From: a virus
Length of the DNA: 64,000 bases
Strand: one strand, 5' to 3'
IMG/VR virus record: IMGVR_UViG_3300018080_000105
Coordinates: 62,001-126,000 of that record
Position numbers and translations under genes: made by a program. Positions 40,597 through 49,181 of this stretch are shown here, piece by piece. The notes under the pieces were generated by a model. The model was not told the DNA's origin, made no database searches, and worked only from the letters and a program-made list of their open reading frames with translations. Positions within the stretch are counted from its first letter, which is position 1; every line of letters begins with the position of its first letter.

Positions 40597-41880
40597 TTAG
40601 CCGCTTCTCAACTCCTCTCTTTTGGCCTTCTCAGCCAGAACTTCCTGCATTTCCTGCAGGAACAAGGATTTGTCGAACCCAGCACGCTGATAAGCACCCT
40701 GAACCTCCGCAGCAGTGTACCGCCCCTCCGGACAGGGCAGCAACTCACCGAAATACGACTCACAAAGCATATCCCACTCAGTGCGGGTCATGTACGTCAT
40801 CTCACACAACATATCGATCCTGCCCGGCCGTAGCAGAGCAGGATCCAGGCTGTCCACATGATTCGTTGTCACCAGGACGATTGCTCCGTGGCCGCTCTTC
40901 ACGCCATCCAACGCATTGAGGATCTCTCCCAGCGTGAACATCGTGGTCGTGCTGTCAGGCTCGTCGTCCGCCTTCTTCTTTTTCTTCTTCTTGCCGGACT
41001 TCACTATCAGAGCCTTCGACTCTTTCCGCTCCTTCACCACGCTGGACAGCGTGTCAATGTCTTCGACCAGGCACAGCCCGTTGTCCCCGCTGAGAATGCT
41101 CGGCAAGTCATTGTGCAGTCCTCTCTCGAACACCCGCAGGTCCCGCTTCAGGTAATTGGCCAGCGCGATGGCCAGCGATGTTTTGCCTGTGCCCGGCGGG
41201 CCATACAGACAGTATCCTCGCCGCCAGGGGATTCCCTTGCGGACATAGTCGTCTTCACGGGCCAGGAACGCATCCAGGTCCTCTTTGATCCGCATCGCCC
41301 AGTCCGAGTAGACGTTGTCGAATGTGCGACGTGGCAGCGGCACAGAGTTGTACCAGTAACCGTGCTGCCAGTCCTGCACATGCAGCTTACCGTGCTGCTG
41401 GGCCTTCCAATTGTGAATGGCCGCCTCCACCATGCCCTTCAATGTCTCTCGCTTCTTCCAGCCGTAAGCTGTCACTGAGAGCGTGAAGGTGGTGGCATTG
41501 TTGCGGTCACTGGAGTTGTTCAGCTCCCGCTTGCTGAGAATCGTGCGAATCAGGCAGCGGTCTCGGCGGTGCCAGCGGTTGCCCGTCGGCACCAACAACC
41601 CCGCCTCGCCGTCGTAGGACGGTACGTAGGCAAAGTTGCCCAGCTTGGAGTCCTTGTGCATCTCCAGCACCATCGAGAGCACTGCATCGAAGTCGGCTGA
41701 GCCCTGGTCAAACTCAACCAGGTAAGCTCCGTAGCGGTCCCACAGGCCGGTGAATCGCGACGGCAGCCCACGGGCCTGCATGACGATCCAGGTGCAGAGC
41801 GCAATGACGGCACCGCCTTTGAAGAACTCGTTCGTCTGGAATTCATTGACCAGCGCATCCTTGATCGCATTAAAGTCCAC
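40597..41880 (-). CDS. BCS1-like AAA ATPase
   Basis: 427 residues. One N-terminal hydrophobic helix (GGAVIALCTWIVM, residues 22-34), a BCS1-type middle, then the AAA module: Walker A GPPGTGKT (227-234), Walker B LCLVEDID (269-276), sensor IVLVTTNH and arginine-finger region LLRPGRID. A Lys-rich insertion (GKKKKKKKADDE) interrupts the AAA domain. BCS1 proteins are membrane AAA translocases or disassembly machines; in phages they often appear with unknown substrates. It precedes the structured RNAs. Confidence 0.87.
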   Translation of the reverse strand: MDFNAIKDALVNEFQTNEFFKGGAVIALCTWIVMQARGLPSRFTGLWDRYGAYLVEFDQGSADFDAVLSMVLEMHKDSKLGNFAYVPSYDGEAGLLVPTGNRWHRRDRCLIRTILSKRELNNSSDRNNATTFTLSVTAYGWKKRETLKGMVEAAIHNWKAQQHGKLHVQDWQHGYWYNSVPLPRRTFDNVYSDWAMRIKEDLDAFLAREDDYVRKGIPWRRGYCLYGPPGTGKTSLAIALANYLKRDLRVFERGLHNDLPSILSGDNGLCLVEDIDTLSSVVKERKESKALIVKSGKKKKKKKADDEPDSTTTMFTLGEILNALDGVKSGHGAIVLVTTNHVDSLDPALLRPGRIDMLCEMTYMTRTEWDMLCESYFGELLPCPEGRYTAAEVQGAYQRAGFDKSLFLQEMQEVLAEKAKREELRSG

Positions 41881-41889
41881 GGCTAGTTC

Positions 41890-41982
41890 CTATTGAAGTC
41901 TTCTTCTGTAACCGGCGGATCGAGTGGCACACTCAATGAACCGCAGGAGTTCGTCCTGCTCATCGTCTGTCAGCTCCTCCAT
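41890..41982 (-). CDS. Micro-protein, 30 aa
   Basis: ATG at 41982 overlaps the upstream TGA (TGATG), and GGGATC lies upstream. Product MEELTDDEQDELLRFIECAT then an RSAGYRRRLQ end. Acidic helix then basic tail. Short, so coding status rests on coupling and composition. Confidence 0.45.
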   Translation of the reverse strand: MEELTDDEQDELLRFIECATRSAGYRRRLQ

Positions 41983-42329
41983 CAACAGATCCCTTCTTCA
42001 GCCTGTTGCATAATCTTCAAAGCTGTACTCTGATCGGGGCAAACGTAGTCATTCCAAATCACGAAGGCCGATCCCGAAGTACCCACTTGCCCACGTGTCG
42101 CGGGCGTCAGTCGTGGCTTACACAGCTCGTCCAGCTTGTCTTCGATCCGATGCTGCTGAATGATATTGATCACCTTGTCGTTGCGAGCGGCACCCAAAGC
42201 ACCTGCCAGGCACCAACAAGCGGCTCGCCCGTCGCTCACAGGTACAACGTAGCCGTCTGCATTCTTCGCCCCGGCATTCTGGCACCAGCCCTGGGCAATG
42301 TAATCGCTTGGTTTCGTCTTCGTTGTCAT
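41982..42329 (-). CDS. DUF6197-like protein, copy B
   Basis: 115 residues from ATG at 42329 (GGAGGG upstream). IAQGWCQNAGAKNADGYVVP, RAACWCLAGALGAA, FVIWNDYVCPDQSTALKIMQ follow the same G-W, C-x-x-GA and WND order as copies A and C. ATGA overlap with the upstream DUF1737-like gene. Unknown function. Confidence 0.72.
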   Translation of the reverse strand: MTTKTKPSDYIAQGWCQNAGAKNADGYVVPVSDGRAACWCLAGALGAARNDKVINIIQQHRIEDKLDELCKPRLTPATRGQVGTSGSAFVIWNDYVCPDQSTALKIMQQAEEGIC

Positions 42330-42547
42330 GATCCCTCCGGCTCGGGAAGATGTGTGGTCGGATAACAGTATTCGTAATAGCGGGCCACCGCCTGCACATA
42401 CCACAGGCCTTGCTCACTACCCTTCACAATCAAATCACCATGCAGCGAGTAACCCTGCTGGATCTTTGCTCGTACCTCCGACGCTAAAGCGGTACGGCTA
42501 TGGCTGCCCAGCACTTCGTAGTCGTCAGGAGGCAGCGGCGTCATCAT
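42326..42547 (-). CDS. DUF1737-like protein, copy A
   Basis: 73 residues. YEVLGSHSRTALASEVRAKI then QGYSLHGDLIV and WYVQAVARY match the DUF1737 pattern (short alpha/beta domain, xxGWxxxG, final aromatic Q-A). Paralogues at 42525 and 46983. Domain of unknown function seen in phages. Confidence 0.72.
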   Translation of the reverse strand: MMTPLPPDDYEVLGSHSRTALASEVRAKIQQGYSLHGDLIVKGSEQGLWYVQAVARYYEYCYPTTHLPEPEGS

Positions 42548-42809
42548 CTGCTCCTGGTGACATGCTGGTTGGTCGTTCCTCCGTCATATCGATCGAACGG
42601 GATTGGCGGGAAGTCGGGATGACTGGTACCTCTTCTGCTTCGTATTGCACCAACGTCTGTACGAACAATGTGGAAGTGGCTTGGCCAATTGCACGACTAT
42701 CACCGTACAACGACCAACCCTTCCCGAGATGCTCATTGACCGAACGATCAAATGCCTGCACATCGGTATTCGTCAGCGTGCCATACGCAACGATCTTTGG
42801 TAGCGTCAT
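42525..42809 (-). CDS. DUF1737-like protein, copy B
   Basis: 94 residues from ATG at 42809, which overlaps the upstream stop (ATGA). KIVAYGTLTNTDVQAFDRSV, LGKGWSLYGDSRAI, TLFVQTLVQYEAEEV fit the family; the C-terminal tail beyond it is Ser-rich (SMSPGADDDAAAS). Paralogue of the next gene. Confidence 0.68.
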   Translation of the reverse strand: MTLPKIVAYGTLTNTDVQAFDRSVNEHLGKGWSLYGDSRAIGQATSTLFVQTLVQYEAEEVPVIPTSRQSRSIDMTEERPTSMSPGADDDAAAS

Positions 42810-43303
42810 GCCGGCTCCAGGACTTTCGCCTCGTTGCTCTCCAGGACACACTCCAGGCGCTCCTGGCAGTCTTGTCCGAAACTCTGAGAAATGGCCCACA
42901 CCAACGTGTCCTCGTAAGTCTCGCTGTCCAGTGCCAGTCGCTCCGCCACCTTCATCAGTTCGACCGCTGCCCGCGAGAACGAACACACTTCATCATTCCA
43001 GTGAATGATGGTAGCGATCTCGTCCTTCCTGCTCATAGCATGCCGGCCCAGCAAGCGCACCAGCGCGGCTTGCAGCAAACCAACATCGATCGCACTGATC
43101 GCCTTGTTGTACTCAGCGATCCGAATCGCCCCGTGCATGCAATAAGACGCCTGCCGTGTCGAGTTGAGCTGCACAGGCACTCGTTCCTTGTTGCGGACAG
43201 CGGCCCCACGGCTCCATCCATGAGTCTCCAAATACCAACTCGGTCGCCGAGTGTTGATCGATGGCAGGGTGGTTTTACTCTTCTGCTGCTCAGGCACTGT
43301 CAT
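42806..43303 (-). CDS. DUF6197-like protein, copy C
   Basis: 165 residues. ETHGWSRGAAVRNKERVPVQ, QASYCMHGAIRIAEYN and IATIIHWNDEVCSFSRAAVE repeat the same three blocks as copies A and B, with WND in the middle of the last block. The C-terminal extension after it is helical. Function unknown; three copies within 7 kb suggest an expanding family. Confidence 0.72.
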   Translation of the reverse strand: MTVPEQQKSKTTLPSINTRRPSWYLETHGWSRGAAVRNKERVPVQLNSTRQASYCMHGAIRIAEYNKAISAIDVGLLQAALVRLLGRHAMSRKDEIATIIHWNDEVCSFSRAAVELMKVAERLALDSETYEDTLVWAISQSFGQDCQERLECVLESNEAKVLEPA

Positions 43304-43523
43304 CTCCTACGTTGAATCTGTGCGATTGTACGGGGATCTCTATCCGTTCTCGCAGGCGCCCGAGCTCCAGATGCCAGCCAAAACCCCAGATGTTGAATAC
43401 CCCTGTCAGGCCCAGTCCGAATCCGAACTGTGACCAATGCACTCGTTCCAGCCGCCAGTCCCACACACGCTTCTCCGTGTATTTGTAGTAGGCCCCTTTG
43501 ACGACCATCTGCTGTACGTCCAT
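43290..43523 (-). CDS. Membrane protein, 77 aa
   Basis: ATG at 43523 (MDVQQMVVKGAYYKYTEKRV) after GGAG. One hydrophobic, Gly/Trp-rich helix (FGFGLGLTGVFNIWGFGWHL). Overlaps the next gene by 14 bases. Lies beyond a strong terminator, so it needs its own promoter between 43524 and 43673. Confidence 0.62.
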   Translation of the reverse strand: MDVQQMVVKGAYYKYTEKRVWDWRLERVHWSQFGFGLGLTGVFNIWGFGWHLELGRLRERIEIPVQSHRFNVGDDSA

Positions 43524-43542
43524 CTTCTTTACTCCGGTAGCG

Positions 43543-43580
43543 TAAAAAGAGCACGGTAACACTCGTGCTGTTACCGTGCC
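43543..43580 (-). terminator. Rho-independent terminator
   Basis: An 11-bp perfect stem, GCACGGTAACA with TGTTACCGTGC (43551-43579), is followed on the minus strand by TCTTTTT (43550-43544). It ends the transcript that carries the small gene 43674-43772. Confidence 0.85.
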
Positions 43581-43673
43581 AATCAGTTGTTACTTCACGT
43601 GATTTACGTCCCGCCGGACAAGGGCAGTGGTACTACGCGTTCATCGCTGACGCGCACCCTGCATCACCTCCCA

Positions 43674-43772
43674 TCAACACAGCACACCCATCACTTGCAG
43701 CGTTGCGAAGATTCCGAGTACAAAACCCACCGCTCCGCCAAACAAGCATCCGTGCACAAACTCCAGATCCAT
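43674..43772 (-). CDS. Tiny membrane protein, 32 aa
   Basis: ATG at 43772 after AAGGAGG. Product MDLEFVHGCLFGGAVGFVLG then IFATLQVMGVLC, one Gly-rich hydrophobic helix. Together with the boundary motif upstream and the terminator downstream it looks like a single short transcription unit. Could be a lysis or inhibitory microprotein; inferred. Confidence 0.6.
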   Translation of the reverse strand: MDLEFVHGCLFGGAVGFVLGIFATLQVMGVLC

Positions 43773-43800
43773 AGCAGCCTCCTTGCTGTTAAAGAACTTC

Positions 43801-43814
43801 GGTTGTTATTTACC
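43801..43814. promoter_or_regulatory. Boundary motif copy 4 (GGTTGTTATTTACC)
   Basis: One mismatch from the consensus. Sits about 30 bases upstream of the 32-residue gene at 43772 and after the beta-helix gene ends at 43907. Confidence 0.55.
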
Positions 43815-43906
43815 ACGACGCTGCCGACCTCCTTGCGACTGCTTCTACAGATTACCTTCGCGAACTCTGCGACAGAGAGCCACCCCGCAGAGAATTCTCA
43901 AAAATA

Positions 43907-45340
43907 TCAGGATCCGTCTTCTTCCACAGACTCCAGGAGCGTAACGCGCCGCAACACCATGCTCAGGATCGTGCAACGGAACCCTCGCCAGCCCCGCCGA
44001 GTCCCGCAATGGATACGCACCTTACTGCCCGCTTCTTCTGGCACCCACGCTGTTTTGTAGGTTGTCGACAGCCCCGCAGTGAGTGGTACCAGTGTCTGCC
44101 TGTCCTGCTTGTTGTTGTCCCCTTTGTTAGACGGGTTTTGAACCCAGGCGAGCAACACAGGCATATCCGAATCCACCAGCGGCGGCGCGTTCGTCACGTC
44201 GTCAGAAATAGTGAACACATCCATAGCCAGCTCAAAACGATCACCTGCGTTGTAATCGACGTCTGCGTCCAACGTAAAGAACGCCTCGGGCGTGCCACCG
44301 TTGAACGTCCAGATCGACCCCTCGCGGGTAACGCCCCGTACCAACTCTGCCCCGGGCATCCACACCGTAGGCAACAGGTTGGCCCCGGCAACAGCGACGT
44401 CCGTGTACAAAATGCGGGGTGGCCTCTTGTCGAAATAGCTCTCAACGCATCCACTTATAGCAACCTCGACGGAACCGCTGACGCGTGCAAAACCTTTTCT
44501 CGTCGTGTGTGACATGCAGCCGTGGATACTGCCACCATCGCAGTCGATGATGTCCAACCCCCAGGCCAGGCCCGTATTCCCTGTCACGGTACCGTGCGGG
44601 GCCACGAAGCGGCAGCCAGAGAAATCAAACCCCGTGCACTCTTTCAAGGTCACGACGGCGTTGTCGTTCAATTCCTCTCCACCGCACCGCTCTGTGTAGA
44701 GCGAACGCACCGAGAGACCGGAACACCGCTCAAACAACGCCGCTCCCGGCTTGCAGAGTGAAATATCCAGCGAATCGACCGACACGCTACTCGACGAAGT
44801 GACGTGTAGGCCGTAAGCGTTGTGCTTCTTGTTGTGGATCTTTCCCCCCACAATACGCAGCACATTTGCACGGTGGGCTCTGATCCCCGCCGTACGGCAG
44901 TTGCTGACGAAACAGCGACGGATCTCCCACTGCACAGGATCGACACCATCGAGGGCAATCCCTACGTCACCATTCCCGACGCGTACGTCCTCGATGACTC
45001 CGTGGTTGGCCCGCTCTATCTTGAAGACAGTATTGCCATTACCCCGCACTGTGCCGCCCTTCCACACGGGCTGCCATGGCTTGTGGTCGCCATCGCCCCA
45101 CTGGAACATGGGTGCCTCGTGCGGTATGTCGGACTCAATCTCCGCCCCGTCAGCAGTCACCCGCAGGCCATACTTGATCAGAATCGTATCACTGATCCTG
45201 TACTCCTTCCCTGCTAGGAACACGACCTCCGGCGATAGATTGACTGCGGCATGATCCGATACCGCGTCCATTGCTGCCTGGATGCCAGCCGTAGCATCCG
45301 AGTCAGTAGATTTGATGAAGTCATCAACCAGCACTTTCAT
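43907..45340 (-). CDS. Right-handed beta-helix protein (possible tail spike or depolymerase)
   Basis: 477 residues from ATG at 45340 with AAAGGAG upstream. The opening MKVLVDDFIKSTDSDATAGI resembles the pectate-lyase-type N-terminal region, then many short strands and turns in V-x-G-N-G-x-T/V-style rungs (GGTVRGNGNTVFKIERANHG, VRVGNGDVGIALDG). A C-terminal beta-sandwich follows. No catalytic triad identified, so lyase activity is only suspected. Likely a virion or secreted polysaccharide-binding protein. Confidence 0.78.
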   Translation of the reverse strand: MKVLVDDFIKSTDSDATAGIQAAMDAVSDHAAVNLSPEVVFLAGKEYRISDTILIKYGLRVTADGAEIESDIPHEAPMFQWGDGDHKPWQPVWKGGTVRGNGNTVFKIERANHGVIEDVRVGNGDVGIALDGVDPVQWEIRRCFVSNCRTAGIRAHRANVLRIVGGKIHNKKHNAYGLHVTSSSSVSVDSLDISLCKPGAALFERCSGLSVRSLYTERCGGEELNDNAVVTLKECTGFDFSGCRFVAPHGTVTGNTGLAWGLDIIDCDGGSIHGCMSHTTRKGFARVSGSVEVAISGCVESYFDKRPPRILYTDVAVAGANLLPTVWMPGAELVRGVTREGSIWTFNGGTPEAFFTLDADVDYNAGDRFELAMDVFTISDDVTNAPPLVDSDMPVLLAWVQNPSNKGDNNKQDRQTLVPLTAGLSTTYKTAWVPEEAGSKVRIHCGTRRGWRGFRCTILSMVLRRVTLLESVEEDGS

Positions 45341-45465
45341 GGATGTCTCCTTTACGTTCGACCAACAATACGGGCCTGAATGGGTTTGTAAAATTGAATG
45401 TCTTTCCAGTACGACGCCTACGTCAATCCGCGGCAGTATCACCCAGTACCATCATCCCCGTTTGT

Positions 45466-46185
45466 TCAAGACGCGTCACTATACGGTGTACCGTTGCGCG
45501 CCGCTACGGCCACTTTCGCGTGCCCCACCAGTTCTTCCCAACTATCAAAACCCACAGCACGTATGCTCACACGGTCGTTAGCAGAGCGATACCACAACTG
45601 ATCAAGCCTCGCAGCCTCTGGCAACCCGCGGCCGTATTTCATCAAGTCCGCTGAAGGAGCAGATTGGTACAACAGCACATGCTCTGGCAACACACGCCAC
45701 TGAAGCGTCTTTTGCCGCCAACCATCGTAGTAGGCCTCCAGGAGATAACTGGTCTCCTCGTCCCGCAGCCGACGGTCCCTATCCAGAATGCCGCGGCAGT
45801 CCTGTAGAAACGCCTCATACTCAGTATCCGGCACCGCCACAAGCCCCTGCTGTATCGCTCTGGAATTCCAAACAAACGCCGTGGGCAACTCTGCCTCAAT
45901 GTTATCAACGACAACAGATAACAACTGGTAGGCAGCCTGTACATGTTCTGTCCGCATCTGGAAGCGGTCTGCATGCTCAATCACCTGCCACGCAGCCGCT
46001 ACCATCAACTTCCCGACGGTATCCACGCCCATGCCGTTACCCACCGCAGCGAGCACATCATCAATGACAGTCTCGGTATCTTCGCCACCATACGTTGCCA
46101 CACTCTCTCCGCGAGGATTCGTGACCTTTACAGTCATTTCCAGAACGGGAGAGTTCTCCACACAACCGTGAGAATCAGTCGTCAT
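45466..46185 (-). CDS. Hypothetical protein, 239 aa
   Basis: ATG at 46185 (MTTDSHGCVENSPVLEMTVK) chosen over TTG 46206. Acidic start, helical middle, and Trp-rich C-terminal segment (YYDGWRQKTLQWRVLPEHVL). No family recognised. Confidence 0.7.
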   Translation of the reverse strand: MTTDSHGCVENSPVLEMTVKVTNPRGESVATYGGEDTETVIDDVLAAVGNGMGVDTVGKLMVAAAWQVIEHADRFQMRTEHVQAAYQLLSVVVDNIEAELPTAFVWNSRAIQQGLVAVPDTEYEAFLQDCRGILDRDRRLRDEETSYLLEAYYDGWRQKTLQWRVLPEHVLLYQSAPSADLMKYGRGLPEAARLDQLWYRSANDRVSIRAVGFDSWEELVGHAKVAVAARNGTPYSDAS

Positions 46186-46202
46186 CAATACACCACTTTC
46201 TA

Positions 46203-46598
46203 TCAAAAGAGCGGGTCACTCTTATCGTTGAGCTGGTCTTTGTGTTCACGAAAGTAATGCAGGCAGCGACCCAGCCGTGTCAGCTGCCCGTGTTTGCATG
46301 TCTTCAGATCCAACTTCTGCATACAGGCAGCCTGCAGACCTGCCCGATGATCGCCGTTGAGGATCAGGAAGTATTCCTCCTGCCCCAAAACCAGGGCAGT
46401 CGTGTCAGAGCCGTAAGAAGCTCGATCGTAGTTGTTGTAAGACACATGCCAGTGCGAGCTCCCCGTGTCAACGTCGTCACATTTGTTGGGAATCACACAA
46501 GGCATACCTGCGATGTTACGCAGATGCGAGGTACACTCACTCATCGACTTATCCTTCCACCACACTGATGCCAGATAACCGTCACCATTCTCCTGCAT
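46203..46598 (-). CDS. Cysteine-rich hypothetical protein, 131 aa
   Basis: Start uncertain: ATG 46598 (with GGTGG upstream) or 46544 (with AAGGAT). Contains several Cys/His (SECTSHLRNIAGMPCVIPNK, SSHWHVSYNNYDRA) and KTCKHGQLTRLGRCLHYFRE. No family recognised. Confidence 0.6.
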   Translation of the reverse strand: MQENGDGYLASVWWKDKSMSECTSHLRNIAGMPCVIPNKCDDVDTGSSHWHVSYNNYDRASYGSDTTALVLGQEEYFLILNGDHRAGLQAACMQKLDLKTCKHGQLTRLGRCLHYFREHKDQLNDKSDPLF

Positions 46599-46983
46599 TA
46601 AACTGGCCACCATGGTATTGACGATCACTCCCGTTAGCCCCGCCACGCGTCCGATTGTTGCTGTAACGGTGTGGCTGTCCGTCCCCCCAATGGTGCGGAC
46701 GCGTCGCATCCACACAGGCCGAGCATAACGGCTCCACGCACACATCGTCCACGTGCAGCTCTTCCTGGCAACGAGCACAGAAATCAACCCGCACCAAATC
46801 GTCCGCAGACGACCACGGGTGCCGCAACACCTGTGTGCCAGCCCGATACCTCTTGTCGACAGGGAGGGCGTTCAATCGTGCATGTAATACACTGCTGCAC
46901 AGTTCGCGCAGCTGTGCAGGTGACAGCTTCTCTACTGTCTTGTGTTCCAAGTCCGGGGATAAACCAAGTTGGTCCCAAACCAT
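46582..46983 (-). CDS. Zinc-finger hypothetical protein, 133 aa
   Basis: Long helical N-terminus (AQLRELCSSVLHARLNALPV) and then FCARCQEELHVDDVC with LCSACVDA, two C-x2-C pairs. Cys-rich domain followed by a disordered Arg/Gly/His tail. TAATG overlap with upstream gene. Confidence 0.7.
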   Translation of the reverse strand: MVWDQLGLSPDLEHKTVEKLSPAQLRELCSSVLHARLNALPVDKRYRAGTQVLRHPWSSADDLVRVDFCARCQEELHVDDVCVEPLCSACVDATRPHHWGDGQPHRYSNNRTRGGANGSDRQYHGGQFNAGEW

Positions 46984-47183
46984 TAAACCACCGGCGAAGT
47001 AACCGGCTCGCTCGCTTCATACTTCACGACAGCCTGAGCAAACTGGACTTGCGACCCTCGCTCCACCATTGCCACGCCACCGATCGGCTCCCAGCCATCT
47101 TTCAGTCCCTTCTTCACTTCCTTGTCAACAATGTCCGCTGACACGTTGGCAACAATGCAATAATCCACCACGCGACGGCTCAT
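46983..47183 (-). CDS. DUF1737-like protein, copy C
   Basis: 66 residues. VVDYCIVANVSADIVDKEVK, KKGLKDGWEPIGGVAM, QFAQAVVKYEASEP fit the family; shorter than copy B. Start overlaps the upstream stop. Unknown function. Confidence 0.72.
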   Translation of the reverse strand: MSRRVVDYCIVANVSADIVDKEVKKGLKDGWEPIGGVAMVERGSQVQFAQAVVKYEASEPVTSPVV

Positions 47184-47383
47184 ACTTCCTCCTTCTGATT
47201 ATCCAACCATTGCTGTAGCTGTTTCTGCGCTTCACTTGCAGTCGAACTCTCCAGCTCCAGCCCTTCTTCCACTATCTCGGGGAGCTGCACCTTGCCCTCG
47301 CAGACATAGGCCGCTCCGTCGTTATTCCGGTAACGGAACAGGATCTCGTGCTCTGTCCGCTCCAAAATCTCCAGAAACATCAT
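47180..47383 (-). CDS. Hypothetical protein, 67 aa
   Basis: ATG ATG at 47383/47380, AAGGAG seven bases before the first; ATGA coupling. Small beta/alpha protein with YRNNDGAAYVCEGKVQL then acidic helix (ASEAQKQLQQWLDNQKEE). No family recognised. Confidence 0.66.
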   Translation of the reverse strand: MMFLEILERTEHEILFRYRNNDGAAYVCEGKVQLPEIVEEGLELESSTASEAQKQLQQWLDNQKEEV

Positions 47384-47856
47384 CCGCCAACTCCTTCGTT
47401 GTTCGGCGTGATTGGTAGCCACGGCGGCCCTGCCAAGCCGTTCGGGTTTCGCATGCGATAGACGTGCAGTCCGGTCTCTCCGACGCGTTGTCTGTCGATG
47501 ATCCAGCTGCCGTGTCGCGTCTTCCGCAGATGCCGCAGCTGCGCACTCACAGAAGGCTGCGGGTCACCAGTAATGGACGCAATGTCGACAATCGAGCGAT
47601 ACTGCCCATCAGACATGACATCCCAGACACGGCCCAGTTGTCGCTGCAGCCGGTCATCGTCGCGAGCAGGGTCGTACACAGCTCCGTCAAAGCCTGTGCC
47701 TTCCGCATCTGCCACTTCCTGCATGTATGTGTCCCAGACATCTTCCAGCTCTGCAAAGAGAACTGTCCAGTGCTGCGGGTCTGCAACGTCGTCACCCCAG
47801 GCTTCCGTCAGCTGTCGCACAACGTCAATCATGGCGGCTTGGGTGGCTGCTTTCAT
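47380..47856 (-). CDS. Winged helix-turn-helix domain protein
   Basis: 158 residues. Helical N-terminal half, then DGQYRSIVDIASITGDPQPS, VSAQLRHLRKTRHGSWII, DRQRVGETGLHVYRMRNP forming a winged helix with recognition helix near residues 100-118. This module is frequent in phages and can act as a transcription regulator; it is one of few candidate DNA-binding regulators here and might read the boundary motif. Confidence 0.75.
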   Translation of the reverse strand: MKAATQAAMIDVVRQLTEAWGDDVADPQHWTVLFAELEDVWDTYMQEVADAEGTGFDGAVYDPARDDDRLQRQLGRVWDVMSDGQYRSIVDIASITGDPQPSVSAQLRHLRKTRHGSWIIDRQRVGETGLHVYRMRNPNGLAGPPWLPITPNNEGVGG

Positions 47857-47861
47857 GACTG

Positions 47862-48476
47862 CTACGCCACCTGTTCCAGCACAGGATTACGCGTCCAGTA
47901 ATTCTCACGGCCATTAACCGTGTTACCGATCAGCCGCAGGAACTGTCGCGGCTCAGTGCGGCGACAAGGCAGACACTCATGCGGATTCAAATGATTGATC
48001 CGCCAGATCTCTCCGGGCTCCAGCATGTGACCGTTTTCATACGGCCAGTAGTCAGCATGAGCACCCAGGTCACCCGTTCGAGTGGTAGTCGTACACTCTT
48101 CGGACCACACGCAGCAGGTGCCCGCTGAGTTGTTGGCAAGCAGGATCTGTGTGTTGTCAGCCAGCGCGATCTCAGGGTTGCCACCCCAACAGTACCTGTG
48201 AATGTAATGGCTCTCGTTCTGTGCCACGTAGCCCGCTTCTGTGTGCACGGCCCTCGCATGCTCAGAGCGAGCATTACGGTGAATCTGGCCAGCTTCCACG
48301 ATCTTCTCATCGATCGTCAGCCAGCCCGGTTCGCCACGCTCGAAGTAGTAGTTCTCAACGAACCCGGCGTAAGCACTGCACTCGCCCGGCAACGAGTCCG
48401 GGTCGCCCTGAATGATGGGCATCATCAACACACGCACCCCGCTGAACAACGGGAAGCGGAAGTGTCCTACTCTCAT
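47862..48476 (-). CDS. Hypothetical protein, 204 aa
   Basis: Begins MRVGHFRFPLFSGVRVLMMP. The late segment GEIWRINHLNPHECLPCRRT with nearby RQFLRLIG weakly resembles the C-terminal jelly-roll part of aspartyl/asparaginyl hydroxylase-like proteins (W-x-N, H, R). No certain metal triad. Treat function as unknown. Confidence 0.66.
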   Translation of the reverse strand: MRVGHFRFPLFSGVRVLMMPIIQGDPDSLPGECSAYAGFVENYYFERGEPGWLTIDEKIVEAGQIHRNARSEHARAVHTEAGYVAQNESHYIHRYCWGGNPEIALADNTQILLANNSAGTCCVWSEECTTTTRTGDLGAHADYWPYENGHMLEPGEIWRINHLNPHECLPCRRTEPRQFLRLIGNTVNGRENYWTRNPVLEQVA

Positions 48477-48494
48477 GGTTCTGCTCTTCTACTG

Positions 48495-49085
48495 TCACTC
48501 GACAGTAACGGGAGGACCGGCACTCGTTGCCTCACTGGGAGGCAACGGACCATTTTCGTATTGCTCTCGCTCCAGCGCTCGCACCCGTTCCCATTGAGCT
48601 GCGTTCACTGCAGCATTAACACCGTTATTCTCATAAACGCGGGTACTGATCGTTGCAAGTTGATCGCGATTGGCATCAACACGAAGACCTAACGCACTGA
48701 TCTGCTCTTCAATTCTTTCAGGATGCCCGTCACTGACATGGTCTACGAACTGGCGACCCATCTCCTCCAGGTATCTGGCTTGCTGCGCGTCATGCGCCGT
48801 CAACGGCCAATACGCCAGCGTGCCGACCGCAACGACAAAGGACAACAAAAAGCCACCGAACATAATCAGCACAGTGACCGCACCCACCAATGTGGGGGTC
48901 GAGATACCCTTGGGTTCGGTGTGTCTGGCCAGTGATTCTCTGTTGGAGGACACCACATCAGCAATCTTGGCGATCGAAGTTGCGTTGCTCTGCACCACAG
49001 GAGCCAGCTCATGGACAGCTGCTGCTGTCTGCTGGACTACGGCCTCTAAACGTTCAAACTCGCTGCGTGACACATCCATGGTCAT
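48495..49085 (-). CDS. Membrane-anchored coiled-coil protein
   Basis: 196 residues. N-terminal heptad helix (FERLEAVVQQTAAAVHEL), one hydrophobic segment (TVLIMFGGFLLSFVVAVGTL), then another helical coiled-coil region. This anchor-coil plan resembles Rz/spanin-like or scaffold proteins but nothing specific proves it. Boundary motif copy 5 lies about 80 bases upstream. Confidence 0.7.
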   Translation of the reverse strand: MTMDVSRSEFERLEAVVQQTAAAVHELAPVVQSNATSIAKIADVVSSNRESLARHTEPKGISTPTLVGAVTVLIMFGGFLLSFVVAVGTLAYWPLTAHDAQQARYLEEMGRQFVDHVSDGHPERIEEQISALGLRVDANRDQLATISTRVYENNGVNAAVNAAQWERVRALEREQYENGPLPPSEATSAGPPVTVE

Positions 49086-49167
49086 CTCAGCACTCCTTTA
49101 ACTGCGCGGGCTACCAGCCTGCGCTACAGGTTCTGTATCGGCCGCCAGTGAGAAATATACTAACTGT

Positions 49168-49181
49168 GGTTCTTATTTACC
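49168..49181. promoter_or_regulatory. Boundary motif copy 5 (GGTTCTTATTTACC)
   Basis: Exact match. It overlaps the last codons of the large protein gene (GGT AAA TAA includes its stop) and precedes the gene at 49085 by 83 bases. Confidence 0.6.

Noticed and set aside
43590-43673. 17-codon GTG frame after the 32-residue gene
   Set aside because: Too short and its ribosome binding site is weak; could be leader, not reported as gene.
45398-45601. Plus-strand 67-codon frame starting MSFQYDAYVNPRQYHP
   Set aside because: Looks protein-like at first, but there is no ribosome binding site and it lies mostly antisense to the end of a solid minus gene.
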